Both the position numbers and the translations under genes were made by a program. From assembly GCA_029339505.1 (NCBI GenBank), contig JAQISU010000155.1, positions 20,526,001 to 20,590,000 on the forward strand: a stretch of DNA of 64,000 nt, in the 5' to 3' direction. Below the pieces are notes generated by a model. That model did no database searches. It had not been told where the DNA came from and saw only the letters and a program-made list of their open reading frames with translations. The stretch comes from Unio delphinus. Lineage: Eukaryota > Mollusca > Bivalvia > Unionida > Unionidae. Every line of letters begins with the position of its first letter. The first letter of the stretch is position 1. Positions 11,862-25,600 of the stretch are shown in pieces.

Positions 11862-13952
11862 AGGGGCGTATGTGGTGTCCTGGCAGGGGGTAATACCTCT
11901 GGCTGGCAAAGCAGTCGTACTCCTTAGGGTGTAGCTCTCCTACCCTTGGTCCCCAATTGGCACTCAGCTCTCACCTGTGTCTCCAAGAAGCTCTGGCTTG
12001 CGCAGCGCCAACATCCAGGAAAACGTCCTCGGCTGGCTGGCTAAATGATTCTGAGGGAAGCCGACGAGATCAAGCAGATGCTGGATGAGAAACACCTCCT
12101 CCTTCAAGCCTAGATCAACAAAGCAAAGTCCACCTCTAAAAACGATGCGCAAAATAACATACGCAGAACTGCAGCAGAAGCTCCGTTAGATGCGAGATAC
12201 ATAACGGAGCAACAAAGCGGGTGTGATCCAGTTGTACGCAGACCAACATGACATAAATAACTTCTACAATACCCTGAAAAAAGTGTATGAACCTTCATCC
12301 TCTAGATCAGCCCCACTTCACTCCTTCTCAGCGAAGACGGGAATACACTAATTACTGACATAAAAAGGATTCTTCAACGATGAGATGAACAATTTGACAG
12401 TGCTCTGAATCTCCCTTCATCCATCAGTGATAAAGGCATCAGTTGTCTCCCACAATTACCCATCAAGGAACATGACACCATCCCCCAACCTTGCTGGAGA
12501 CACAAAAAGCAATACGTCTGCTCTCCAGTGGCAAAGCACCTGGTTCAGACTCCATCCCAGTTGAAGTCTACAATGAAGGTGGCACAGCCCTGATAGAAAG
12601 GCTTCACCAACCTTTTTTACTGATGTGGCAGCAAGAGACGATCCCCCAGGAATTCAAAGACTCTTCCATAATCCACCTGTATAAGCACGAAGGGAACCGC
12701 CAGACATGCTACAACAATCGATGTATATCCTTACTCTCAACTGCCGGAAAGGTAATCCTACTTAACCGCCTCACTATACACCATGACCAGTGATGGATTC
12801 CGAAACAAACGTGGAACCACCGACGTGGTGGTTGCTGGGAGGCAGCTACCACAGAAATGTCAAGAGCAAGACACCGACCTTTCTCCACCTACGTCGACTT
12901 GATAGAGGCCTTTGATACTGTCAGCAAAGAGGGCTTGTGGAGGGTAATATCCAAGTACGGATGCCCAAGAAAATTTATATCCATGGTGCAGCATTGCCAC
13001 GATTGTATACATGCACGAGTCCCATACAATGGAGAAACATCTGAGCCATTCCAAATAACCAATGACGTCAAGCAGTGTTGTGTTCTGGCACCGACATTGT
13101 CCGTTTATTGTTCTTCGCCATGATATTGCATTCAGAGACGGAAAGACCTATGTTGAGCACAATATCACTGTCAACGTCCAAACACTCAACGATGTGAACC
13201 GCTTCAACTACTTAGGCAGCACACTGTTAGAGATCGTCACTATTGACGACGAAGTGAACGTTCGCATTGCCAGAAACAACGCAACTTTCGGCTGATTTTA
13301 TGCCAATGTCTGGAATAGAAGAGGCATCAGCATCTGGAACAAACTAAGGGTCTACATGGCAGTTGTACTCCCCACAATACGTTACGCAATCAAAACGTGA
13401 ACGGTGTACCAACGCCACGCCAGGAAGCTAAACCACTTTCACACCACAAGTATCGAGAAAATAATCAACATCAAGTGGCAGGACCAGGTTCCAGGCACTG
13501 AGGTTCTAGCTAAAGCAGGTCTCCCCAGCATCCACAGCATCCTGATACAGTGCCAGCTACGATGGGCTGGACATGTTGTACGCATGCCAGACCACCGGCT
13601 GCCTAAGAGACTTTTTCTATGGCGAGCAAAGAGGGCTTGTGGAGGACAGCGATCCCTCGGAGGTCAGAAAAAACGCTTCAAAGACAGTCTGAAAGCTGCA
13701 TTGAAAGCATTCAGTATAAACCTTGATTCCTGGGAGCGAACAGCAAGCGATCGAATCACTTGGCGTTGCTCTGTGCACATAAGCTCCAAGTTGTGCGAAT
13801 CTAGCAGAACAGCAACTGCAAAGCTGAAGAGGCAAGCCAAAAAAGCACGTGCCATCAACCTTTCTGGATGTCCCACTCACCCCCTGTCCCTTATGATGAA
13901 GCGTAAAACTGTTATATGTATCTATAGTTTGTCTTTAACGTTTGGACCTTAA
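11862..13952 (+). mobile_element. Dead LINE (non-LTR retrotransposon) with internal deletion
   Basis: The plus strand encodes, in shifting frames, the endonuclease-RT linker (about 12055-12480), the RT start (12491-12793: T-Q-K-A-I-R-L-L-S-S-G-K-A-P-G-S-D, later H-L-Y-K and C-I-S-L-L), the next block (12857-13123: F-V-x-L-x-E-A-F-D-T-V-S-like, V-K-Q-C-C-V-L-A-P-T-L), a block at 13140-13295 (F-N-Y-L-G-S-T-L) and the C-terminal part (13404-13880: V-Y-Q-R-H-A-R-K-L-N-H-F-H, I-K-W-Q-D, L-R-W-A-G-H-V-V-R-M-P-D). The catalytic YADD motif is missing: the frame passes from V-L-A-P-T-L almost directly to the segment downstream of YADD. Base composition (GC-richer than its surroundings) also marks it as an insertion. 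Clade not assigned with confidence. Confidence 0.85.
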
Positions 13953-16900
13953 CTGTAGACTCCAATGCACTATAAATATCTTGTTAAAAAAGTCTTAAAT
14001 CAGTCTACAAGTTTAGGGTAATTTCCCGTTGGAATATTAAGTTGGGTTTCGTTGTAATGTGTGGTTATATTGAGAAATATGCCACGTGTGGGATAGTACA
14101 ATACATATGACTAAGACATATTGCGATGAAGACCCGTACGGTGCATATAGAAAGAGGGCAATTAATTCATTCCTAGTATGTATGATCTTGATTTAAAATC
14201 AGTGCGCAGATGTATTTCATGGTGCATTTATATCTAATTTAAGTGAAATCATTTGTTTGGATGTTCATTGTAATTTAAAATTTCTCATTGAATATGGACT
14301 AAAATATTATACTTGTTATTTTTTAATTTGTTCAAAGAAATTCTGGACAATTTCAATGTGAGATATAAAGACTGTGTGTAAATCAGTACATTAGAATCCT
14401 GGAATTTATGAGAACACTAATATTTATGACTTTTGATGGAAGTCTTTGAGATTATTAATTTGTGTTTGTGTGTATGTGATTTGAATTTTTAACGTAGCTT
14501 TAACAATTTTTCAGTCAGAAGTTTCTCTTAAAAGTTTGATATTATAACTTACAGAAGTAATGTATTTGTTAAATGTTTTAAACTATTATGGTTTTAGCAT
14601 TATTTTTTTTTGCATTTTTTTTCTGGTACTTAATCTAAGATCTAAGACGGAATCTTAACAGTTATTCCAGTCAGGTTCAAAATTAACGATTAAGCACACA
14701 ATATAAATTAAATGTACATAAGACTTCCACTCATAAAGAAAGAAAAAGATTTATACAATATAGTTTTCTTTCACACATTAGTCAAATATACGTATGGCAC
14801 TATAATATTATAAGTGTCTTAGGAATGGTACAAAATATACACGGCATAACGCAATATTGTATTCACACTTCGTTGTTAGGCCTCAAATTTAGCTCGTTGG
14901 TCTCTATATGGCTGGTGATTTACGGTGCAACTCTCTTCCATTGCTAATACAGAGGAGCATTGTTTATGTACTTTCCTGTTCTTATCTATTGGTAACACGT
15001 GGTACACGTTAATTTTATATGACCTAATTTGTTATAACCTCTGGGCTCTCTTTAGGACTTACGACACTAATTCATTAAACCTATGCAAACACCATGATAG
15101 TAAACATTCAATAACTTTAAATTTGTGAGTGTTCAAACATGTAGTTATCAGTATAAATGCATCCTATATGACAGCTTCTGTTTAGAGACAAGGATATGGG
15201 CAGCGGCATTTTCTGGATCTACATGTGTTTGAAACACGTGCTTTCAGTTGCACACCAAAGAGTCCGGTGATAATTTCAGTAATGAGTGATCCAAACACAA
15301 CGCTGCTTAAGGCCTGAAATTCCAGCAACAAATCAATGTCTCTCCTTTTTTAGAGTCTTCTAAGATACGCTCTCAAAAGATTCTTTTTACTAAAATATAA
15401 TGTTCGTTAGCAACCAACCATTCACAGCCAAATCCATATATATTATATTTATTTTCACCCGTGCAGTTGACGTTGCGGAAAATCTAGAACATTTAATATA
15501 GTGTAGAATTTAAAGTTACGTGTATCTGATACACATGTTCTAAGCTGTTAGGGATTTTGAGAAAAGCATATATGTAATGCAATGCACCGATTTAAGATGA
15601 ATTTAGAAGATTGCCTTTGACTGAATGAAGAAATTATCAACAATTAAAAATTGAATGAAACTGTAAAGATATTGCTTTACAGGAAAATATTAAGATACTA
15701 TGTACAACGTTTGTTTCTAACGATGTGTCCAGTAAGCTAAATAGTAATTGATTTTTATAAGAATTATGTTTTTCTCATTTTCTCTTATTGGCTAGTTAAT
15801 AAGACAGGTCGCTGTAGTACAAATGCAAAATAGAAGATGCAACGCTGATAATATATACATGTCAAGCTTTGAAAATATATAAATGTCATTGAAGACGAAT
15901 TTCGTTTCTTTAGAGGATATTCTGTTAGCAACGACTGAAGAGGAAAGTGCATCCAGAAGTATTACTTATGCACGTATACAGTATGTCAAGGTCTAGTTAT
16001 AGGTGTTTATAAACAGCTATGTAATTTGGATCGTTCAGTGGGTCCCCGACAAATTTTAACAATGCAATCACAAAAGAGCATAATTAATAGTACGCGTGCG
16101 GTTTAAACTTAATGCATACGCACTGACTTAACGGAGGAAACAAAGCATTAAAATCATTAAATTCCTTTACAAAAGATCTCATCTATGACCTTTTTCAGGC
16201 CGTAGGAATTACAATACTTTTAGATGCAACATGAAGTCATTCAAAGTGCAATTTGGACATAACTTTAACCGAGAACAACAGAGTTATGTATTCATCAAAT
16301 CACTTTCTCCCACATAATGGATGAATCTTATTTCGACAACCTTCAATAACATTTACAAAATACCCCATTCATTCATAGGCGAAACGTCTCTTTGGGACAA
16401 AGTGTAATACCACTTGTGCTATAGAAAATTTATGAATGAATTTTCGCCCAAATAACTACAGAAACGTAAAATGAGGTCTATACTAAGGGAATATCGTCTA
16501 AATTTCATGCTTTGTTTAGCATCAGGATAACTAATAAAATTTAAGTTTGCAACCGATTAATTTCTCGTGATAATGTATGTGCTGGTATTGACTGAGCCCT
16601 TCATTCTTGAATCAGGTAGAGTCTCGTATAAATATTCACAATCATAACCACCCATCTCCTTTTATCTGAATAATTTATTATTTATTATCTAATGAAATTT
16701 CGGAAGTTGTGAAAATCCAAATGCTATAAATATTATGGTCATTAGTAATGCTCAATCGACGTCTGCAGGTTTAAATACAACCTTTTAAAGATTCCGAAAG
16801 TATGCATTATCTGCGTTGAGGTGTACAAAATCTGACTCTCCGAATATGTGAACACAACAGTTCATATTCGAACGGAGTATATGCAATTGACATTGTAACT

Positions 16901-19900
16901 AACATTATATAAACGACATATGCATCGAGTTATTAAAATTATTTTTGTTTCAAATAATAATAATGAAATTTATTATGTTCTACAACTGAACTAATTTTAC
17001 TAGCTTATCTGTCTTTATGTTGAATATCAACATTGGAGTTTGCTGGTACGAGGCACCCAGAAGCTTGGCATATTTTCACTACAGACTTTCCTGTGACATT
17101 GTTGTTGTATTGTTCAAAGCAAGCAAGGAAATTAAACTTCTTATGAATGTTGCATTTTACCTTAACTTCCTCATATCACCCTATTTTGCACTTTGAGACT
17201 TTGAGTGTTAGTGTTGGGATGTCATTTCTGAATCGTAATTTTTCCCAGATAATAATTAATCTGGTATGTGTGTGTAGAGTTTAATGTTCTAAATTTGGGA
17301 TGGAAATTAATATTAACCTCCCCCAGTTTGATAAAGACATGATCTCTCTACAACATCTATTTCTTTTGATAGTATCAAAAAGTAATTCCAATTTATTTCC
17401 AGAGTACAACATTAAACTGCATGAAAACACTTGCTGAAGTCTACATACAAATTAGTTATCCTTCCTTGAGACGTTTACAACACTCATGAGGCATTGCAAT
17501 TGCCCTGTTCAGGCAATTATCGCTTCTAATACAGCCTCTTTGCACCAAAACCAATATCATTTTGAATAGTTATATTTGCCGTTATCAGCGTCTACATAAA
17601 CCCTTTGATATTAACCGTATTTACATAGTGTCTAAAATAGTTCAGTGTACAAAAACTTAACAAAAACATAGAGGCTTGTAATTGGTATTGGACAACTACT
17701 TATTTTAAATGGAGAACTGAACCTACGGTACTAAGTGTTTTGGCCAGGAAAAAGCTTTAAGATGTTATGTTTCACTGTTGACGATAAGATGTTTGCTTTT
17801 CATTTAATAATATAATCTGTATTTTATTACCTTAATGACAAAATACATATGACGTCTTAGTGAGAGGCTATGTTACCTGTGTAAATTCACAAGGCTCTAA
17901 ATTATGGCACGGAATGCCTATTTCTCAAGGATAAAACAAACTCTTAAAAGTCTCATGAATGAAAACGTGTTTAGTTAGTATACATTTATAACGCTCACAT
18001 TACTTTCATCATCTTAAATACAGAAACATTAAAATCTAAGGGAAATTAAATAGTTGTCCGATTCGTGATACAAGTTTGCACGTCTTATCTGATGCATTGT
18101 TTAAATTATTAGATTGTCTCCGATTTCATTTGCATTCCACATGAAAGTTGAAAAAATGCATTACGTTTAAGTTGTGATTATATAAATAACCCAGGAAAGA
18201 GTTCTGAAAGAAAATGATGCAGTAGGATCAATAAAAAATGATGATGTGCAAAATAGTATACATGTATCTCAATTGGAATTCGTTTGAGACTGTACATTTC
18301 TGGACAATCATGACATTCAAAACGTATTATCCAGTTTAAAAATAGATTTAAATTGAAATTACCGTAAACTAGTTTATGTGAGAAAACAAAATTGTATTCT
18401 GTGAATACCACAATATCTACTATAAATGGATTGCTCATAAATGACTTTGTACATTTAGTTTCTGACAATTTAAGGCATCTTGCCAGCGGAGCCAACATTG
18501 TACACAATTTGTGTATTCATTAAAATAACTGTCGTCACCGCTGATAGGGGGGCTATGAGATTTGATTATCTCTATCACTACTTCAATTTCTGACAAAAAC
18601 GAACCAGGGTGGGTCTTCTGTATTAATTTAAATAAGTTGGGAGCACCCCACCCCTAACCGAATAAACCACAACCTTCACAGTGGGAATACTGCAGAAAAA
18701 ACGTAGAACCTCCGGTTATAGTTATAAAAGAAGCAAAGCTGATAAAAGAGAGGGGGGAAAATTAACTTTTTAAATGCACATATTTTAAATGTTCCTTCAG
18801 ATATCTGCTATTTTTTTTATTGATGAGGACTTGAAACTTTACTTAATAAGTTAAACTATTAACAATTGAACGTCAGATCCCATGAATGCAAACCAAAATG
18901 TTGAATTATATTTCTGCTAAAATAATTCACATTAATATAAATATGCAAATAAAGCCACCATGGGAACGTTAACAAATGGATGCTTCTTAATTATTTTGTC
19001 TTTTGTAAGACTCGTTTGGTAAAATTGTATTTAACGCTCAGGGTCTCTGAAAGAAACAAAATCATTGAACAAACCATTTCAAAGAAATATTTTTTTCCAT
19101 GCTAAATGTTTGTCATCTCCTGTTATGTATTCGGCTAAGCTAGCACAAAATTAATTAATCAAAATTAAATACTTGTCAGTGGTGGTACTCTAGAATAGCA
19201 TTGTTAAATACTAATGAATTAAAACGGTTGAATTCCAGAAAAGCACATCGAAAACAAATAGCAGAATAACGTGAAAAATAATGTGAAATTTAAATAACAA
19301 CAATTTAATATAATTCAATAACAGTCATATCTCAAATAAAATGCAGCTAACACACTATCACTCGACCAAGTGAAGGCCTATTTCATCCTTAGAATTAGTG
19401 TGTGACATTTTACTCCTGTCCTGAGTTCCTACTCATCTGTATGATTCTTCCTTCTCTTTCCCATTGTCTCCCTATCAATCTCGCCAATATCGAATGGCGT
19501 CGGAGCAGCTTTTTTCCTTTATTTCACACAAAATGGTTGTGGCACTACTGACTTCTTTACTTCTCCAGATAATATGTTTAAACTTCAGATTCTAATGTTT
19601 GGCACGCCTTGCGCAATTCCGATTGGATATCGGTTGATAATGGTCAGACAACGCCCCTCCCAACAGTCCGTCAAGGATGTTTACGATCCTCTTTGATACT
19701 CCCTTTCTTCCGAACAAGAAATCAACCACTTACCTAAAGTGTGTTCCTTTCTTGTCTTCACCAATCCAATCACTTCTAAAACATATTTCACATATTGCAG
19801 TAGTTCAACAAAAGTGCTGAACCAGTAGTGTTTTCTTTCTTAATAATGTCCATATTATATCAATACGTATGAAAATATAGTTTATAAATAGATTGTAGTT

Positions 19901-21318
19901 TGACCATAGGCTACCTCAAAAGGTGTTGAAGACAAAATATTATTTTCTTCTAATGTTGAAACTCCGTAGTGTTGGTTATATCGCCATGTAAAGGATAATA
20001 GTACATAAATGTAAAAAAGAACACTTGTCATTTCCAGTAAAGGGAACAAACACATATTTTCGTCGAAGAAACGAAATTAAAGGCCCCTGTTATTGCTTTC
20101 AAAACAATCATATCATTTAATAATATCAAATAATTTATTTAAATAATTCAACAATATTAAATATCATTCAATTATACTTAGCAATATTTTATTGAGAAAC
20201 AATTTTATATTTTATGATAAAGTACCTTTTTGTCAATATATTTAGATAAGTTTTTAGTTGACGTTTAAGTTCCATATTTTATTTTCATCTACGATGGTCC
20301 ATTTCGTAATAGTTTTAGAACTAAACTTTTTATAGAGCATATTGCAAATTTGAAACTGAGTGAATATCTCATTGTAAAGCAGTATCTATGAGATTTAAAT
20401 TGAAACATTGATTGATTTATAATTCCTTTTCATATTGTTTCGATCCACAGTAGCTATTGCAACGGACACTTGAATACAAAACTGATGTCAGAAATAAATG
20501 TTAGCCATTTCATATATACAGTATACATCATATAAGGACATTTGGAGAGGAGGCAGAAAATGGCCCTTATTCAATATATTCTTTTCTTTGCAACAGTTAG
20601 TCTGTCAAAGAATGTCCATCTGGAGTCACAAATGCTGATATTTCCTTTGCTCTTACCGTCAGCGGAAAGTGCTAAATTCAAATTTGGTAACATGCTTTGC
20701 ATTTTAAATTTTATAAATGCAGTCGTCGATTCTTGGTAATGGAAAACAATTTGTTTAAGTCGCACTGTTCACCTTTCTATAATCAGTGCACATGCGGACA
20801 TTATTATCTGGTGTCGGAACAAGCATACATTGTTAAATCCTGTCACTTTTACTCAGCTCAGTGACATAAATATCCAGGAAATACTGAATCTTTTTTCTAA
20901 CATTCTTGCTCCAGAGGGTTCAGCCTGTACAGGTATTGTTTAACAGGTGTGAAATTTAGAATTTCAACGTCATGATCGATTGTATTTGTTTTTGTAGGAA
21001 CATCAAGAAATAATTGTTCATATTTAGGTAATAACTATTTTAGTTCATTCCTTTCTTGTTGCTTAAAATGTGAACGTTTGAAACAAACAGGAGATATCCT
21101 GGTCTTTTTCCTGTTCGATACGTGAGTGTGAGTTGTTTGTAACCCGATTAGAATAAAAGGAATGAGTAGTATAAAGGATCACTGAGCAATACCCTTTGAT
21201 TGATCCAAACGAGTAGTGAAAGTGACCTCATCAAACGCCTACCCAATACATGTGTCAGCAAAATGAATACTTTTCCGATAAACAATGTTCTCAAGAGCTT
21301 TCTTTGCCGTAGCTCGAT
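13953..21318. other. Long non-coding stretch
   Basis: Seven kb of A/T-rich DNA with no exon or RNA gene that I can support. A short plus-strand frame near 19615-19700 reads V-R-Q-G-C-L-R-S-S-L-I, reminiscent of a LINE reverse transcriptase, but it is too short to annotate as an element. Confidence 0.5.
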
Positions 21319-22083
21319 TTATTGCACAAGCTGGTTATAAATTAGGGATTTGTTTTTAATAGGATCGACTTTCGGATACAAACGAGGCTTGTCAGTTACA
21401 AGTGGATTATCTACAACCTTATTTCCAGCTTGATCATTTCTTAGTAATAAATAAACGTCCTCATTAGGTAAAGAAAACACATTTCCGACTGTCACAGGTC
21501 CTGAGACTAAGTCTGATGACAACGTTACACAATAATGAGGAACATGAACAAAGCCGCACTCTACTCCCTGAATAAGAATACTTTCATTGAAGAAGACTAA
21601 TCAGAGAAGGTAAAGTAACATATAATAAAATACTCTGAGAATCTTCTGTGTTCCTTAAAATTTTTAAAGAGATAGGTTTGGCTGAATCACACATGCGTGA
21701 TATTGTGACAATCATAAGTAACGTGTCCTTTCTTCTTGCAATAGATACACGAAGGAAGAGATAAGGATTTCCGATCAATCTTATCAGATTTCTAATGCTC
21801 GTCAAGATTAGTTTCAACGTCACTATCGACGCAATTCTTGACCTCTTTACGCAATATGAGTTGTCTTAGATTTTCGTAATTTTGATTAACTTTCTTGGTG
21901 AAACACCAACTATCAAATAACTGCTCTTTCTTTACGTTCTCTGAAAGGGGGCACTAACCTAATATTCTCAGTTTTATCAAAACTTAAATTTCTATATAAA
22001 GTGAGGTTTTGACTTCTACTTGCCAGCTCCAATTATTTTAATCTATATTGATATTCTCTTTCTTCCTTTTTTCTACATTGCAC

Positions 22084-22114
<31 letters not shown>

Positions 22115-22490
22115 TTGTCGATTTGCATTTCCTCTTTCTCCAATCGTATTTGTTTATTTCTTTCTGTAACTGCATTTATCGCTCTCTCTTTTTCTGCATC
22201 TACATTTTCCTCTCTATCTCCTCTTTATCCATCTGCATCTATGTTTCTTGAAGATCAAGCTTTTGTACTCTAATTTTAATGTATTTTAATTTTAATTTCT
22301 TTACCTTCATGTTCGAGTATGATACAAACATACTAATCAAATTTAAAGCATCCTTATCCAGAACATTATTTTCCACCAAATACTCGACCAAACTTTGTTT
22401 TATTTCTTGCTTAATTAAAGAATCCTTTGCCTCCAAAAGATTATATTTTCTGGCAAGCTGAAAAAGTTCATCTATTTGTATGAAATGCAA
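21319..22490 (-). pseudogene. LTR-retrotransposon gag-protease remnant, copy 2
   Basis: Minus strand from 22490: a helical N-terminal domain (L-F-Q-L-A-R-K-Y-N-L then V-E-Y-L-V-E-N-N) followed by a charged, Arg/Glu-rich coiled stretch that contains a (CT)n tract, then N-I-R-L-V-P-P-F near 21930, then L-F-D-S-W-C-F-T-K-K-V-N, then a complete CCHC zinc knuckle C-I-Y-C-K-K-K-G-H-V-T-Y-D-C at 21708-21749, then the protease linker L-V-S-G-P-V-T-V-G-N-V and L-L-L-R-N-D-Q-A-G (21319-21522). The central gag part with the W-P-x-E-Y-W motif is deleted. Frames change and stops occur. The reverse transcriptase is absent. Best read as a Ty3/gypsy-type relic, family not named. Confidence 0.75.
22083..22112. 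repeat. (CT)n microsatellite inside the gag relic
   Basis: Thirty bases of CT, reading as alternating Arg-Glu on the minus strand within the charged coiled region of the gag relic; it probably expanded from an Arg/Glu-rich coding stretch. Confidence 0.9.
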
Positions 22491-23557
22491 CTGTTACTGG
22501 GTAGGATTTAAAATTAAGATCTCCATTTTCGATGCCACTGTATTAAGCTTTTTGATTTCACTAAACATTTCTAAAACGTGAAATAGTACTAGAGATTTAG
22601 AAACTTCCAAATAAAATATTTTACAGAAATTTGTATCCCAAGGACGAAGGCCAAATTTTATGTTACAAGTCTTAGCTCATGAAATAGTAACTGAAAAGAG
22701 TAGGGAAAAAGAACAAATTTTGTAAACTTTAACAAAGTTTGTTTCCATTTAAAATAGAGAATGAAACAAACACATACAGTATTTCGAATTAAATCCCAAA
22801 GTAATCCAAAAATTACATGCACAACTCCTCGTAATTTAAAGTCCGGACTAAAATTTGGTAAACATCCTTAAAAAAATCCCCAAAAAATGAAGTCGATGAC
22901 GTGATTTTATTAGCTATTAAAGTGATGCTGTGTCAACAGTCTTTGCTTGCATCATAGAAATATAATTCGTGATTTTCAATATATTATAAATACCAGTGAA
23001 TGTCTCTATCCTAAAATTTTATCTGAACACTTTTGAATATCCTGTGAAAAAAATTGCCTGAATTCAATCATTTTAACAAAAAAGCGTCCAGCCCAAAACT
23101 TCCGGACACAACACATATTATACATCTTGAAAGTGCTAGAGATGTTTCAACACGAGTGATCAATTCCTCATAATTACAAGATTTTACAATTATCTACCTG
23201 ACCTCAAGTCACAATTATCATTTTCTAAAACAAAAACATTATCTAATGAAAAATATCCTTCTAAAATGATCCTGATGGTACAAAATCAAAACCATAACCT
23301 GTTAATTTCACTTCAGAAAGTCAAAAACCATGACATGAATATATTTACTATTAATAAAGATCCTGATATTAAGCCAATACACACAGATAATGATTTAGTT
23401 ATGTAATAGTGGTTTACATAAAATGAAACGTTACAAACGTCAATCAGGTCAAGCAAAAATGAACTCATTTTTGGGCAAGGTCAAATCCAGATTAGAATGT
23501 TACATTACAATAGGATGTAATGAAAAATCAAAATAACTAACAAACAGTTAAATTAAA

Positions 23558-23589
23558 TGTATGTATGTATGTGTGTATGTATGTATGTA

Positions 23590-23641
<52 letters not shown>

Positions 23642-23657
23642 TGTGTGTGTGTATGTA

Positions 23658-23697
<40 letters not shown>
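23558..23697. repeat. (TATG)n-(TG)n compound microsatellite
   Basis: ATGT/TATG tetranucleotides followed by about 100 bases of GT with a few interruptions. Open frames across it (Met-Tyr-Val-Cys and Val-Cys runs) are artefacts. Confidence 0.95.
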
Positions 23698-24006
23698 TAC
23701 GGCAACGATCACAATTCTTGCTACGTAGTGTCGATTACAAATTAATTTTATAAAAAACAGACTAATTTACTGACATATATAAATGCACAGCGAGACAGAC
23801 CAAATGAGAGACACAATTATCGAACAGACACACGTGTGCAAGATTTTTAATAATATGAATAATTGCAACAATGCATATCATCTGTTAATATTTCAACCAG
23901 CTTACAAGCATCTACATTGGCTATCGATGCAAGTTAGTCTCGTTCCTGGTTTCAGGCAAAGACCAACAAGGTCACAGTCTTGCATGGTAACGCAACCTGA
24001 TGAGAG

Positions 24007-24009
<3 letters not shown>

Positions 24010-24090
<81 letters not shown>
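24010..24090. repeat. (AT)n microsatellite
   Basis: About 80 bases of AT, roughly 280 bases outside the left inverted arm. Confidence 0.95.
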
Positions 24091-24091
<1 letters not shown>

Positions 24092-24384
24092 ATCAACCAA
24101 AACGTAAAGCGTCTACAGCAAGAGTATACATGATTTGTTTACAAAGCAGTTCCTAATACTATTGGGCACACGTGAATGCAATATGAAGAGATGTGAGTGC
24201 AATATCATAAAATATTGCACGATTCTGACAATGCAAAAGTTAACGAAGACCTTTTTTCAGCATATAATAATAATGGATACCAAAAGTAAACCGCAGATTA
24301 TTATATTAACCGTTACACTCGTTGCCGAGTTAGCGATTTCAAAGTTGGTATGAATATGGCAGATCTGACGGTAGTAATTTGGGG

Positions 24385-24715
24385 CACTATAGCGACAATG
24401 GGAAATCCAGTCAGAAAGGTCGTGGGGCACTATAGCGACAAGGGGAAATTTAACATGATGGGTTTGTATAGCGATAAGGGGAATTTAACATGGGAACTAT
24501 TTGGGAATATCTAGCGACAAGTGGGTCTATATCGCGACAATGGAAATTTAACATAGTGGGCCTGTATAGCGACAAGGGGAACTTAACATGGGAACTATTT
24601 GGGCCTATCTAGCGACAAGGGAAATTGAACATAGTGGGTCTATATAGCGTCAAGGGAAATTTAACATGGGGAATATTATTATTATTTGGGCCTGTCTAGC
24701 GACAAGGGAAATGGA
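24385..24715. repeat. Terminal tandem repeats, left arm
   Basis: About nine copies of a motif close to TAGCGACAAGGGAAATTTAAC, separated by variable linkers (G-G-G-C-C-T-G/A-T type) so that the spacing alternates around 35-45 bases. The mirror set lies at 45040-45375. Arrays at the very ends of both arms may be recognition sites for the integrase or for a terminal protein, but that is inference. Confidence 0.8.
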
Positions 24716-25547
24716 AACAAAGAAAGCAAATATCTTTTCGAGGTATATGAGTGGCCCTGAAAACAAACCACACAATATCCTATCAAAACAGAAGGGAAGG
24801 AAAATAAAATCACACAATCTTGTATACACACAGAAGGAAAGGAAAACAAAACAAGGATAATTCAGAACATCATACATTCTATGTGAAATATTCATTCATC
24901 AATTTAATAAAAATAATAATATGATATTTATTGTCGACTGACTTCTTAACATATCTCAAATTTAAGGATGTCCTGTGTTTCTCAGCACACGCTACAAACA
25001 ATGTTGCCATGTTGTAACAAATCTAAGTCAAAGGGAAAAAAGCAGCACGAAAATATGCTTTGTTCTAAGATGTGTGTTTTGATTTGAAATTCAAAGTTAA
25101 CCATAGGCAGGGTCATAAAGTGCAATGTCACTCGCGTCAATCATTATTAGATTGTTACAATTCTTTCGAACGTGTGTTTTGGTTCTGGTATTTTTATTTC
25201 AAAGTTAGCCATAAGCAGGGTTATACAGTGCAAGATCACTCGCGTCATTCTTGAAATAGTTTTGTATTTGTTTCCTTTAAAAAAAAAAGGTAGATCTCAT
25301 GCTTAAAAAATTCCGTGACACATTGCAGTGCCAAAAATAAAGATAAAGCTCTGATAACTGAATTGTATAAGTTTGTCAACTCAAGATTTTATTTCATCCA
25401 ACGATTTACTGATTGACTATTTGTAAAGGTGTAGCGATTGAAAAACAAATTACATGACAAACGAAAATTATGGTGCCTACTGATTAAAATATTGGAGAGG
25501 TATCTTCAAACGGGAACATCTACCATTAGGATTTCAGTCAAACGTAT

Positions 25548-25548
<1 letters not shown>

Positions 25549-25599
<51 letters not shown>
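25549..25599. repeat. (GA)n microsatellite in left arm
   Basis: About 50 bases of GA. It has a mirror partner (CT)n of about 62 bases at 44107-44169 in the right arm, so it was present before the arms diverged. Confidence 0.95.

Positions 25600-25600
<1 letters not shown>

Larger units (their letters stand above)
22491..24369. other. Non-coding stretch with microsatellites
   Basis: No gene seen. It contains the TATG/GT tract at 23558-23697 and the AT tract at 24010-24090, close outside the left inverted arm of the large element. Confidence 0.5.

Noticed and set aside
18178..18507. 109-residue minus-strand frame
   Set aside because: No motif, no helix or cysteine pattern, and composition like the surrounding non-coding DNA.
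19590..19700. Short V-R-Q-G-C-L frame resembling a LINE reverse transcriptase
   Set aside because: Only about ten matching residues; could be chance.
23565..23753. Val-Cys-rich frame resembling a cysteine-rich peptide
   Set aside because: It is the translation of a TG repeat.
24666..24860. Nearly identical 64-residue frames in both arms, which look like a conserved gene
   Set aside because: The conservation is that of the whole inverted arm, including non-coding parts; both strands are equally open and no family is recognised.
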